Source: Paraphaeosphaeria minitans (taxonomy: Eukaryota; Ascomycota; Dothideomycetes; Pleosporales; Didymosphaeriaceae). Taken from it: a stretch of DNA of 64,000 nt. Location: the NCBI GenBank assembly GCA_015832175.1, contig WJXW01000014.1, positions 1,426,001 to 1,490,000 of the forward strand. The letters are read 5' to 3'. The position numbers were made by a program, and so were the translations under genes. Each line of letters begins with the position of its first letter. Positions within the stretch are counted from its first letter, which is position 1. A model generated the notes under the pieces. The model did not search any database. It saw only the letters and a list, made by a program, of their open reading frames with translations, and was not told where the DNA came from. Below are positions 33,558 through 43,795 of this stretch, piece by piece.

Positions 33558-34951
33558 ATGGCACCCACAAAGGTCCTTGTTACAGGCGGCACCGGCTTCC
33601 TGGGATCCGAGATCGTTCACGCGCTTGTAGAAGCAAATGAATTTGACATCACCGCTCTGGACATCAACCCGCCATCGCTCGGGACGGCAACGTACTCAAG
33701 TGTCACATATGTGCGTTGTGATGTACTAGACTTGGACCGACTTCGGGAGGTGTTCAAGGAGACGTGTCCTACTGTAGTTGTGCGTAATGGCCTGGTACAG
33801 AGTTGGTTCAATGTTACGATTGCCTGGAAGTCTCAAGCTCCACAGTCGAGTTTGGACTTGTCAGGCATGAGCAGATGATCCTAGAGAGTCCCGTATTCGT
33901 TGAGCCTAAGCTGATTCGGCTCTCTTACTAGTTGCACACTGTCGCCGTCAATCTACTCGGAGAATCGCGATACGGCATGCAAGGAAGGGATGCAGTGTTT
34001 TCCATCAATGTAGATGGAACAAAAAACGTCGTCCAAGTAAGCCAGGAATGTGGCGTGAAAGCATTCGTGTACACGAGTAGTGTGACGGTTTTGTTGGACC
34101 AGCTGGAGGAGAATTTCAGGAACGCGGACGAGACATGGAGCACTGGCAGGGCGACCACATTGTACGGACAATCCAAGGTCAGTCACTCTATCATTTCGTC
34201 CTATGAACACGCGTCCAAAGCCGTTAGTTCTTTGCTTCCAACCAGCCTTCCAAAATCTCACCTGGGTCTCTAGTACCATATTGACGTTATAGACAATGGC
34301 CGAGGGCGTGGTGTTGTCTTCTAACACACCTGGTTTCCGGACTTGTGCTTTGAGAGCAGCACCCATCTTTGGTCCCCGCGACCCAGTTACCATTCCCACA
34401 ATCCATGGATGCATCGCCAATGGCGAAACCCCATTCATCCTTGGCTCGGGCACCAACTTGCAAGATTACGTCTACGTCTCAAACGTCGCCGATGCACATG
34501 TCCTCGCCTTGCATAACCTCCTCGGCCTAGGAACGGCAGCCGGGGAAGCCTTCTTCATCACCAACGGCGAGCCGATCACTGTACGGGATCTTTGTCTCGC
34601 TGTGTGGAAAGAGTTTGGGCATTATCCACGATTCCAACTTCGAATTCCCGAGGAGTTAGCATGGTGGATGGGATGGGGGTTGGAATGGGCGTGCTGGCTC
34701 ACGAATAGAACGGGCACTTTTAGTCGCGGGGTGGTTCTAGATGCTACCAGGGCACGATACGTGAGTATTGCCAAGGCGAGACGGGTGCTTGGTTACATCC
34801 CAAGGGTCAGCTTGCCGGAGGCATTGAGAATTAGTTGCCAGGTGAGTCCAGATATCGAAACGCGCCTGGGCGGAAACGGGTGGCGCGGGACTGGGATTCT
34901 GACGTTTAGCAGCATCTGCAGCAACAAATCAACGCCCAGGCAAAAGCATAA
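33558..34951 (+). CDS. 3-beta-hydroxysteroid dehydrogenase/isomerase family protein (Erg26-like)
   Basis: Four exons (33558-33779, 33932-34177, 34293-34841, 34910-34951) join to 352 residues. It is an extended short-chain dehydrogenase: NAD-binding VLVTGGTGFLGSEIV at residues 5-19, the acidic end of beta2 (ALDINPP), YTSSVTV, and the catalytic pair in YGQSK (Tyr-x-x-x-Lys, about 152-156). Then come RAAPIFGPRDPVTIP and YVYVSNVADAHVLAL. This is the pattern of sterol-4-alpha-carboxylate 3-dehydrogenase and related fungal 3-beta-HSD-like enzymes. Either ATG 33537 or 33558 could start it; 33558 (MAPTKVLVTGG) is preferred. Introns of 152 and 115 nt are unusually long here. It may be the sterol enzyme or a paralogue in secondary metabolism. 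Substrate is not readable. Confidence 0.85.
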
Positions 34952-35230
34952 ACTCGAATTACGACTGATTCTCATATGGGAGAGACGATAGGACGAAGGG
35001 CACTAGACACCAAGTCTCGGCACAGCCCAAAGCATGTGAGAGCCACAGCTACGGGTCTGCCAAACAACCCTTGGCCAGTCGCAATGCTTGTGCAAATTAA
35101 GCTTCTCCTCGTCTGCTTAACTCTAGGGGGAAGCAAGGTTCCGGCTATTGGTGTCGCTATTGTTTTACAAATCTGTTCGTACAGCTCCGCATCCGTCTCG
35201 CAGTCTATATACATTGTTGTTCGGTATGCA

Positions 35231-36250
35231 CTATACAATCTTTTCGGCCTCCTCGAGCAACCGCTCCACTTTGAACCCTCCATCCCCACGAGTGAACATG
35301 TCCAGCAGCTCTCCCCTGGCCGTGCCCTCCTCATTGATAACATAGAACTTCTGCATACACATAAGCAGGAAGCGCGCTTCGTCCACGGTCACACCGCGAC
35401 CCTCGACAACCGTGCCTTGGCCCAGTACCAGGTCGTGCGAGCCTGCGAGCTCCGAGTGGAATGTGATGGTTGTGTGCGGCGAGGCAAACTCCCCCCTCAG
35501 CTTGTATTCGGCCAGGCTCGTGAACATCAGCGTTGTCGTGTTCACATGGGGGTGCGCGAATTGGAGGTATTGCAGCTCAGCGGCAGTTTGCGATTGCGCA
35601 GCATCGAGGTCGGCCTCAGGCAATTGCTCGGCGGGCACTTCGCGGGGCAGAGGTATTACAAAAGAGGGATGGCGCTTGGCGGTCGCGAGGAGCGCAGTGA
35701 AGGTCGCAGACGGGAGGGAGAAGTGCACGGATTGCGGGTCGGAGGCGTGGCGGAGGCGCCAGAGAACTTGGATCTCTTTGGCGGGGAGGGACGTGATCTT
35801 GTCGAGGGCGAGGAAGGAGTCGAGCGTCCTGACGCCAGGCGGCGGCTTCGAGCTGGCCGACGAAGCGGACTGCGGGGTCGGTGGAGGGGGCGGGGCGGGC
35901 CAGGGCGAAGCTGGGGCGGATGTTGCTGTGCTGGAAGAGGACGGGGACGGCGACTGAGGCGCGGCGCTGGCGGCCAATGGTGCGGTGGCTCCAGGCACCG
36001 AGGCCTGTTTCCTGAGGTCCTGAATCCGGTCCTTGTAGGCTTCCTTGAGCTCCGAGATGCCGGGCAGCCCCTCCTCGCGCGCCTTGGACTCGAGCTTGTC
36101 GCGGTATTTGGCGAGGATGCGCTCCTGGGCGCCGTGGGTTGCGTGGAAGCGGACGTCTTGCACGCGCGCCCAGCGGCGCTGGCACGCCCGAGGGCCGCCG
36201 GTCGCCTGCCGGGCGAGGTGCCGCAGCGTGGGCATGCGCAGAGCTGCCAT
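35231..36250 (-). CDS. ATP11: Mitochondrial F1-ATPase assembly chaperone Atp11
   Basis: Single exon, 339 residues from the ATG at 36250. Atp11 binds free F1 beta subunits in the matrix until alpha joins. Seen: a mitochondrial presequence rich in Arg, Ala and Leu (MAALRMPTLRHLARQATGG), then ILAKYRDKLESKAREEGLPG (about 45-64). A Pro/Ser/Ala-rich linker lies at about 85-135. The conserved Atp11 domain follows: LDSFLALDKITSLPAKEIQVLW, HFSLPSATF, HPSFVIPLPRE, ELQYLQFAHPH, MFTSLAEYKLRGEFASPHTT, and the end FLLMCMQKFYVINEEGTARG. Its start is only 183 bp from the divergent STE24 start. Confidence 0.94.
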   Translation of the reverse strand: MAALRMPTLRHLARQATGGPRACQRRWARVQDVRFHATHGAQERILAKYRDKLESKAREEGLPGISELKEAYKDRIQDLRKQASVPGATAPLAASAAPQSPSPSSSSTATSAPASPWPAPPPPPTPQSASSASSKPPPGVRTLDSFLALDKITSLPAKEIQVLWRLRHASDPQSVHFSLPSATFTALLATAKRHPSFVIPLPREVPAEQLPEADLDAAQSQTAAELQYLQFAHPHVNTTTLMFTSLAEYKLRGEFASPHTTITFHSELAGSHDLVLGQGTVVEGRGVTVDEARFLLMCMQKFYVINEEGTARGELLDMFTRGDGGFKVERLLEEAEKIV

Positions 36251-36433
36251 GGTGCCTGTGTGGGTGTGGGCGTGGGCGTGGGTGCAGAGCAGAGGGTCGT
36301 TGACTGTCGATGAGCACCGCCATCGTGATTGGCTGCGACGCCTGTGTGAGACGTGCACGCGATGCGCCCACGTCAAAGTGTCCTCTCATCGTCGCCGCGC
36401 TGTGCTGCTGCTCAACACCACGCCCGCCCGACC

Positions 36434-37924
36434 ATGATCCAGGCTTTCTTGCAGGTGAATACAGCCGTCCGACCCCCCGCAACCCGCCTCTGCTGACCCT
36501 GTGCAGTGGCTTGCCCGCTGCACCGACCGGCCGCTCTTTCCGTGGAAGAAGCTGGTCATCGGCTTCTCCCTCGCTGAGTTCGCCCTCGAGAACTGGCTTC
36601 TCTTCCGCCAATACCGCGTCTTGCAGAGGGACCGCGTTCCCAAGGCCCTGGAACACGAAATCGACCGCCCCACCTTCGACAAGTCGCAGGCCTACGGCCG
36701 CGCAAAAGCCAAGTTCAGCTTCGTGTCCGGTGTCTTTAACCAGCTCAAGTCCATCGCCGTCCTTCACTTCAATGTCTATCCAGTCGTCTGGGGCGTTGCG
36801 GGCACCATTCTCGCTCGCTATGCCCCCGCTCGCTTCACGGGCGAGATCCCACAGTCACTGCTCTTTATATACCTCTTCGGCCTGATCGACCTGGTTGCCG
36901 GGCTTCCATTCTCCTACTACCACAGCTTCGTGCTCGAGGACAAGTTTGGCTTCAATAAGATGACGCTCAAGCTCTGGCTGACGGACATGGTCAAGGGCCA
37001 GGCACTCGCTATTGTCTTTGGCATTCCCATCGGCAGCGCTTTCCTGGCCATCATCAAGAAAACCGGACAGAGCTTCTTCTACTACCTCTGGGTCTTCATG
37101 CTTGTCATCCAAATCTCAGCCATGACCATTTACCCCATCCTCATTGTTCCCATGTTCAATAAGCTCGAACCGCTCAAACCCGGCAAGCTGAAGGACTCTG
37201 TCGAGGCTCTCGCTTCTCGCCTTCAATTTCCGCTCAGCGAGCTCCAGGTCATCGATGGAAGCAAGCGCAGTGCCCATAGCAATGCGTACTTCACAGGTCT
37301 GCCGTGGATTGGCAAGAAAAAAATTGTCGTCTACGACACTCTGCTCGAAAAAAGCACCGAGAAAGAGGTCGAGGCGGTCCTGGCGCATGAGCTCGGTCAC
37401 TGGAAGATGAACCACACATCCAGACTCCTCTTCATTAGTCAGACCCACATGTTCTACATCTTTGCCCTCTTCTCTGTCTTCATCAACAACCGGTCGCTTT
37501 ACGCTGATTTCGGATTCCACCGGGGGCGGCCCGTCATGATTGGTTTTCTGCTGTTCAACGAGATCCTGTCGCCTACCGACTCCATCATCAAGCTTCTCCT
37601 GAACATATGGACACGGAGCATGGAGTACGAAGCAGGTTAGTGCAACATATCCAAGTCATGATGGACAGGGGATGCTAACTGGCTATAGATGCGTTTGCTG
37701 TGAAGCTGGGATATGCCGGGGAACTCGGCTCTTCGTTGATCAAGCTCCAGGTTCAAAACCTCTCCAGCATGGATGCTGACTGGTTCTACTCCAGCTTCCA
37801 TCACTCGCATCCCATCTTGACGGAGCGTCTCAAGGCCATGGGCTGGAAGGGCGACCGAAAGGTCACAGCGGGCAATTCGGTTGACGAGGAGAAGCCGTTG
37901 AAGGCGGCAGATAGGGAGCTCTGA
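36434..37924 (+). CDS. STE24: CAAX prenyl protease Ste24
   Basis: Three exons (36434-36454, 36507-37635, 37689-37924) join to 461 residues. Ste24 is an ER/inner-nuclear-membrane zinc metalloprotease that removes -AAX from prenylated CAAX proteins and makes a further N-terminal cut in yeast a-factor precursor. Seen: zinc motif HELGH at about 301-305 (AHELGHWKMNH), the distal metal ligand region EYEADAFAVKLGYA around 380 spanning intron 2, and about seven hydrophobic helices, e.g. YLWVFMLVIQISAMTIYPIL. The first exon (MIQAFLQ) is inferred from frame and splice sites. The C-terminus lacks a clear KKxx signal, ending KAADREL. It diverges from ATP11 and is 408 bp from CYT1. Confidence 0.95.
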
Positions 37925-38331
37925 GGAGGGCGCTGATTGCGTGGGTGCCGTCAAAGTACCGTCGAGACTTAGGTAGATAGGAAGGAATGCGGCAAGAGAG
38001 CAAGGCACGACGCCGTCAAATGACGAGCTAGTGTAAAAAAAAGGTACAATGACACCGCAACCACCAAGGACTTCGCACTGTGACCTGCCGCCCTTGGATG
38101 AAGGAGATCACGCGGCTAGCTTCCAGCTGCAGCCCTGGAGACGACATGGTGCATGATCTAATCAGGGTGGCCAATGGCAGAGCTCGTAATCAGCTAGCGC
38201 CAGAAATTGCCAAGAAAACGAACTTGGTGCGAGGGAGAGAAGTCTTGCCCGACGCCTCCACACCACCTCTCCGCCAGCACCCACCCGACTCTCTCCTCTC
38301 CCCGCAGCCTGCGAGCCAGCTCCAGCTCACA
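37925..38331. other. STE24-CYT1 intergenic region
   Basis: Holds the STE24 3' UTR and CYT1 promoter on the same strand. An A9 run at 38035-38042 lies near the likely STE24 polyadenylation region. The last 80 bp before CYT1 are pyrimidine-rich. No gene. Confidence 0.45.
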
Positions 38332-39629
38332 ATGTTGGCTCGATCGGCTCTTCGCTCGGCGCGCCCGGTTGGCGCGGCAGCCCGCAATGCCGCCAGCAAG
38401 ACCGCTTCGGTACGACACCCGGTCATCCCAATTGTAGCCCGCAGCGCCCGCGAGCGCCCCCGAATCCATCGCTGCGATGCCCCCATCCGTCTCCTTATCC
38501 ATTGGAGAGTTTGCTAACGCATTGGTGGCACAGCGCTCTGCCTCGACATCCAGCTCGACAGCCGAGGGCTGGAAGACGAACGCCCTACCCGTGGGCGCCA
38601 CCGCTTTCGCAATCGGAACTGTTGCCTGGTACGCCTACATCGCCGGCCGCGATGTCGATGCGATGACGCCTGCCGAAGAAGGGTGAGTGATGACCCGGCT
38701 GCCTAGTCTTGAAGGCGACTGCTGGAGGACGGAACCCGCGACTAACACACTTGCACTGCAGTCTCCACCCGACACAGTACCCGTGGGAGCATGCCAAATG
38801 GAACAAGACATTTGATAGCCAGGCGTAAGTGCCCCTGGAGCCGCTCTTCATAGTCAGCACTAATGCAAAACTCATAGCCTCCGACGTGGATTCCAGGTCT
38901 ACCGCGAGGTCTGCGCTTCATGCCATTCCCTCTCCCGTATTCCATACCGCTCGCTCGTTGGAAAAGTCATGACGGTAGATGAAGCCAAGGCCCTGGCCGA
39001 GGAGAACGAATACGACACGGAACCAAACGACGAGGGAGAGATCGAGAAGCGCCCCGGAAAGCTGTCTGATTACCTCCCCGGCCCCTACAAGAACGACGAA
39101 GCCGCACGCGCGGGCAACAACGGAGCCCTGCCCCCGGATCTATCGCTCATGGTCAAGGCTCGCCACGGCGGCTGCAACTACATCTTCAACCTACTTACCG
39201 GCTACCCCGACGAGCCCCCGGCAGGTGCGGTCGTGCCCGAGGGTCTCAACTTCAATCCCTACTTTCCCGGTACAGGAATTGCCATGGCGCGTGTCCTCTA
39301 TGACGACCTTGTCGAATATGAAGACGACACTCCAGCTACGACTTCACAGATGGCTAAAGATGTGACCGAGTTCTTGAACTGGGCCGCTGAACCGGAGGCA
39401 GACGATCGCAAGAAGATGGGATGGAAGGTGCTAGCGGTCACCAGTGTACTGACTGCATTGAGCATCTGGGTTAAGAGGTAAGCGCGAACAGACAAGAGCC
39501 GACGTGATAGTTCGCTAACAACTCCGAAGGTACAAGTGGGCTTCACTCAAATCGAGAAAGATCGTGTACAACCCGCCGATCAAGAGCCCGATCCTAAGCA
39601 AGCTTCCAAAGCCGACCAACAAGTCATAG
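38332..39629 (+). CDS. CYT1: Cytochrome c1, heme protein of complex III
   Basis: Five exons (38332-38409, 38534-38682, 38762-38824, 38878-39477, 39530-39629) join to 329 residues. Cytochrome c1 carries electrons from the Rieske protein to cytochrome c in the inner mitochondrial membrane. Seen: a bipartite presequence ([19 protein letters not shown], then a hydrophobic sorting helix [19 protein letters not shown]), heme c motif CASCH at 109-113, [20 protein letters not shown], the [15 protein letters not shown] region with the axial Met, and [12 protein letters not shown]. The C-terminal anchor is [19 protein letters not shown], followed by the matrix tail [16 protein letters not shown]. Four introns (124, 79, 53 and 52 nt) are concentrated in the 5' half and at the anchor. 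Confidence 0.96.
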
Positions 39630-40872
39630 AAGAGTATATTCAACGGTGTGGGGGTGCCGGGAGGAGCGATGAGTGTGTTCAATACTTGTACAGTGACAAC
39701 TATTTTGCCTCTACAGAACGTGTCTAAGATTTCCTTGACGTATAAATCATTTGCGCTTGACCGAGCTGCGTGCTGTCTTTTGCTGATGCGTTGTGGCATG
39801 GTTGCTGTGCTTGTTGAATCCAACCGTGGACGAACTTACCTCTACGTCCAAGCTGCAACTGGGGCTACCTATCATCGATTGGGACCCCCGCAACGCCTCG
39901 TGGATGAGCAACATTAGTGTAGCTGCTCAAAAACAGGGTTGGTATTTCGAAGTCGACGATCTAGGACAAAGCCAGTTTTTGTTTCCGGTGCACAAGTCTG
40001 TGGTCGGACATGATTGTTAATACGCTGCCTCCGCATGTGGCGTTCCGTAGCAAGAGCCGTCTTTTCAGCTCCTGTTCTTGGTCAATCCCAATGGAAGGCC
40101 AACCAATCTGAGAGTTCGCACTTGTCACACCAATAACTCCCATGGTCCAATCTGAACGACATGAGATGATCGAAATCCGAACAAGGTAGGCCATCGCGAT
40201 GCCGTGCAGCTAAGCCAACACCACGTGTGGTTGCAGACGATCTCCCTAGCGAGAGACCCCCACTCAGCTGCTGTCTCCAGCACATCTCGGGTCGCGCAAA
40301 AGGCGGAGAAGAAACTCAATTTCCGTCCCACGCGCAGCTAGATAATGCCATGGCGCCTCCTACTCGACCACTCACAAACAAGTGTTACGTTCACATCACA
40401 AGTTTTCCGACGGCTGCACGGTCAAAGGCGACGTCGATCAGCTGAGGACTTGTACATAACGGTCCCTCGTTTGTCTGATGGCTGGCTGCGTGCTCCTGCT
40501 CGACTTACACGCCACTGCCTCACCCCACGACACCACGATCCAATCTCACATCGCAGTGCACCTTCCAAATCAGTTGATTCTCTACTCGTATCTAGATGAG
40601 GAAAGATAAAGCCTTCTGCTTCCTGCCCTGTGGTCACGATGGTGCTCGACTCCAATTCTCCGCCACCGGCCGACATGCAAGCACAGCTTGACGACGTACG
40701 ACATCACTCGGCACAAAGTGAACGCATCCTCCTAGTGGCAGAAAGCCGTTGTTCTGACCTAGCCAGGATATACACGTACACTAGCATCCTCCCTACCCCC
40801 ACTTGATTTGAACTTACACTGACATTGGAGTTGTTGATTTAGTATCGCATCACTATACCGATCACGGCAGCA
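39630..40872. other. Intergenic 1.2 kb, no gene recognised
   Basis: Several frames of 60-90 codons exist on both strands, without motif, splice pattern or family resemblance. The stretch 39793-40020 (one frame with LPIIDWDPRNASW) is the most protein-like, but it is short and isolated. The right end is the promoter of the DUF2235 gene. Confidence 0.45.
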
Positions 40873-43191
40873 ATGCAATCTTCAAGGCACAGGAGAAAAT
40901 TTGTTCTATGCTTCGATGGCACAGGCAACAAGTTTTCAGGCACCGATGCCGATTCGAACATCCTTAAGATATACAGGCTTCTGGATCGCAACGAAGACGA
41001 TCAATTTCACTACTACCAGCCAGGCATTGGTACCTACGTCGTTACGTCTTCTAGGAAAGATGTTTCACATTCCAGCAGATTAGACAGGCTCAAAAGCTGG
41101 TACCTCAAAGCAAAAGATAGCGCCATCGGCACTTCGTTCGCGGAGCATGTTATGGGCGGCTACAAGGTGAGCAATGTGCCATTTAATGCTCGGTGCTTCG
41201 GAAGCGATCTGTGCTCATGCTTTCTAGTTTCTCATGCGATACTACAACCCTGGAGACGACATTTTCTTTTTCGGCTTCTCGAGAGGAGCCTATACCGCAC
41301 GGTTTCTAGCCGAGATGCTTGACCATGTTGGATTGTTATCCGCTGGAAATGAGGAGATGTGTAAGTCACACTCAAGTAAGAAGGGAAACTATCAGCTGAT
41401 TTGTACTTCTCCCCATCTAGGTCATTTTGCTTGGAAGTGAGTTCTCTGCACCCGGTGGTGATGCTGCTGGAGCTGATCTATTTCAGAACATTTCAACGAT
41501 GGCAATGCCGACAAGAGCGTAACGAAAAGGAGAAACGACAAAAACGGTACTTACTCGAGTTCATGTGTGCGTTCAGGGAAACCTTCAGTCGACCTGTGAA
41601 ACCTGTCTGGTGCCCCTAGTATATTAAACAGGAACAGAAGGCTCACACTTCGTTGCAGATTCGTTTCCTAGGACTTTTCGATACTGTCAATAGCGTACCG
41701 AGTTTCGAAAACGCATGGATGCAACGCAGTAAATTTCCGTATACCGCGAGGAGCTCCGCAAGAGTCATTCGTCACGCCGTATCGATTGATGAGCGCCGGG
41801 CCAAGTTCCGACAAGACTTGATATCTCAAGTTCGGCCGAATAGTTTCAATTACTACAAACGCCGACGGCGCAAGCCTGCTCTTACCATACACACGCTTGA
41901 TGGACTCGATGAACAACGGAGAGGCAGGAGTCCGGCAAAGCCAAGTGACCGACGTGAAACACTGGCCGTTCCTGGAGGAACTCGCGATTGTTCCCAAGTA
42001 TCCGCGGGCATGGGGAATGCGAGTTCAACATACACGGGAATGAACTCGGCAGCTACATCTCTGTCTAATTTCTCCCTAGATGCTATCCACAATCGCGAAA
42101 ATTGTGATTCCGACGAGGGGGAGCAGGATATCAAGGAGGTTTGGTTTGCGGGTTGTCACGCTGTACGTCTTCCGTTCTTCCAAGCACCTTTGTCCATTAA
42201 TACCAGAAAAAAGCCCCTGGACAGGCTGGGCCAGGGCACGCATACAGACATACCTCTTTAATCTGCTATTACTGACGGCCGCGAAGGACATCGGAGGTGG
42301 TTGGCCCTTGCTTCCAGGAGAAGATGCTGCCCTCAGTCATGTCCCATTAGTTTGGATGGTCCGGGAAGCTCAACGGGCAGGTCTGCAATTCGATGAGATG
42401 AAGCTTCGTGCCCTCAATTGCGGTCATCCAGAGTCTATACCAGCATTCCAACCACACCAAGAAACAGTCGCACCACTACCAACCATCGCACTTGATACCG
42501 CCTCGCCGAGCTCTACTGTTGCAGGTGATCGTGAACTCTCTCCTTTCGGCCGACCAGATTCACGTAACAATATGGAGACTCGTAGAAGCCAAATCAATCA
42601 CCATCTTTCAGCCACGGTTCCAGTGGAACAACATCCTATGTATGTTGTGTCGCCCCAGAAATACTGCATTAACTAATGTCCTCTAGCAGTGATCCTACAA
42701 CGCTTCACGGTTATCACACTAAATTCCACCAGCACCTGCACGCTGCGGCAACTCGTGGCAAGATCCACGATGTCCTCCAGTTTAGGAATGGAGCAACACG
42801 ACTGGGGACTTTGTCGTGGAAATGCCTAGAATGGTGCCCTATAAGAAGAATGGACTTGCAAGAAGATGGCAGTTGGAAGGCAATTTCCTGGCCACTTCCT
42901 AAAGGCGAAGTTCGAGACATTCCCGACGAAGCATTGATCCACGGCAGTGTCATCAAACGCATGGAAACAGACAACACGTACCGCCCAGGCAACTTGATTG
43001 TTGGGGGCGGAGGTAGAGGGGTACGTATAGCCCCGGCTGATATGGGCATGGGGAAATGGGTTGCCGCTCAGGAGGAAGGGCATGCTGTTGGCGAGCTTTT
43101 CATTCGAAAAGAGAAGCCGGTTCGAAAGAAAACCGAGGAACAAGCGAGATCATTGGCCGTGGCCCCAAATGGACCTCAAGGTACGTATTGA
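40873..43191 (+). CDS. DUF2235 (T6SS phospholipase-like) alpha/beta hydrolase
   Basis: Seven exons (40873-41166, 41228-41360, 41421-41436, 41487-41595, 41659-42162, 42287-42639, 42687-43191) join to about 637 residues. Seen: N-terminal [20 protein letters not shown] (oxyanion/Asp region, about 9-28), [10 protein letters not shown], nucleophile elbow [17 protein letters not shown] (G-x-S-x-G with Ser at about 116), [14 protein letters not shown] with the likely catalytic Asp, and [15 protein letters not shown] with the His. This is the full signature of DUF2235, whose bacterial members include Tle1 phospholipase effectors; fungal members have no agreed role. One exon is only 16 nt. The fourth donor is ambiguous (41596 or 41605, three residues' difference). 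The 3' end may be spliced at 43181 to a stop near 43260 instead. Confidence 0.88.
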
Positions 43192-43795
43192 CCTTTTATA
43201 AAGTTGGTATACTCGGCTTATGGTGCACGCGGTGCTTAGGTATGTTCTTAACAGGGCGGTAGAAGGGGAACTATGCCACAACATCAACCTGCATGGCTGG
43301 ATTTACCACTAGCAAAAGCAGCGGGACAATTGATGTCGGTTTCCTTGGAGTTGGGGGCAAGCGGAGCAGGAAGTATAATTCTCCTGACCAGAGAGGAACC
43401 TTCAGGTGAATCAACCGATAGGAGCCAGGCCTGACGTTGGTAAATCCATTCCATTGTTCTTTACATACAGCTGCATAATATGGATCGAAGTAGATAGGCA
43501 ACTTGCTTCCACCATTAATGATCAACACATTGTGTCCAGCCAATGTGAGACGTGTTCGTGCGTTAGTCCCGAAGAGGAAGGCCGCAAGTCCTAGGGATCT
43601 CGGATAGGTATGACTTTCCGACGTGCCGCATCAATCACGCACTGCTGCTAACGGAGTGCAACCGTGATCAGCGTGCACCGCGGCTGGGAACTGTGCCTTG
43701 CTTTGCGCTGTTTGCTGTTGCTGTGACATTTAATCATAGACTCTTTCCTGCACGTGCTACTGTCTCTTTTCCATCTCCACGCCTTTCTGTATACC
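43192..43795. other. Intergenic, possible 3' exon remnants
   Basis: About 600 bp between the DUF2235 gene and the GGT gene. A CTTAACAG acceptor at 43246-43253 could belong to a last DUF2235 intron. A 90-codon minus frame (43271-43543) beginning MAGHNVLIINGG is of unclear status and has no recognised relatives. Confidence 0.4.

Noticed and set aside
35616..36767. 383-codon minus-strand frame covering ATP11 and STE24 starts
   Set aside because: Different frame from ATP11 and antisense to STE24; both real genes are clear.
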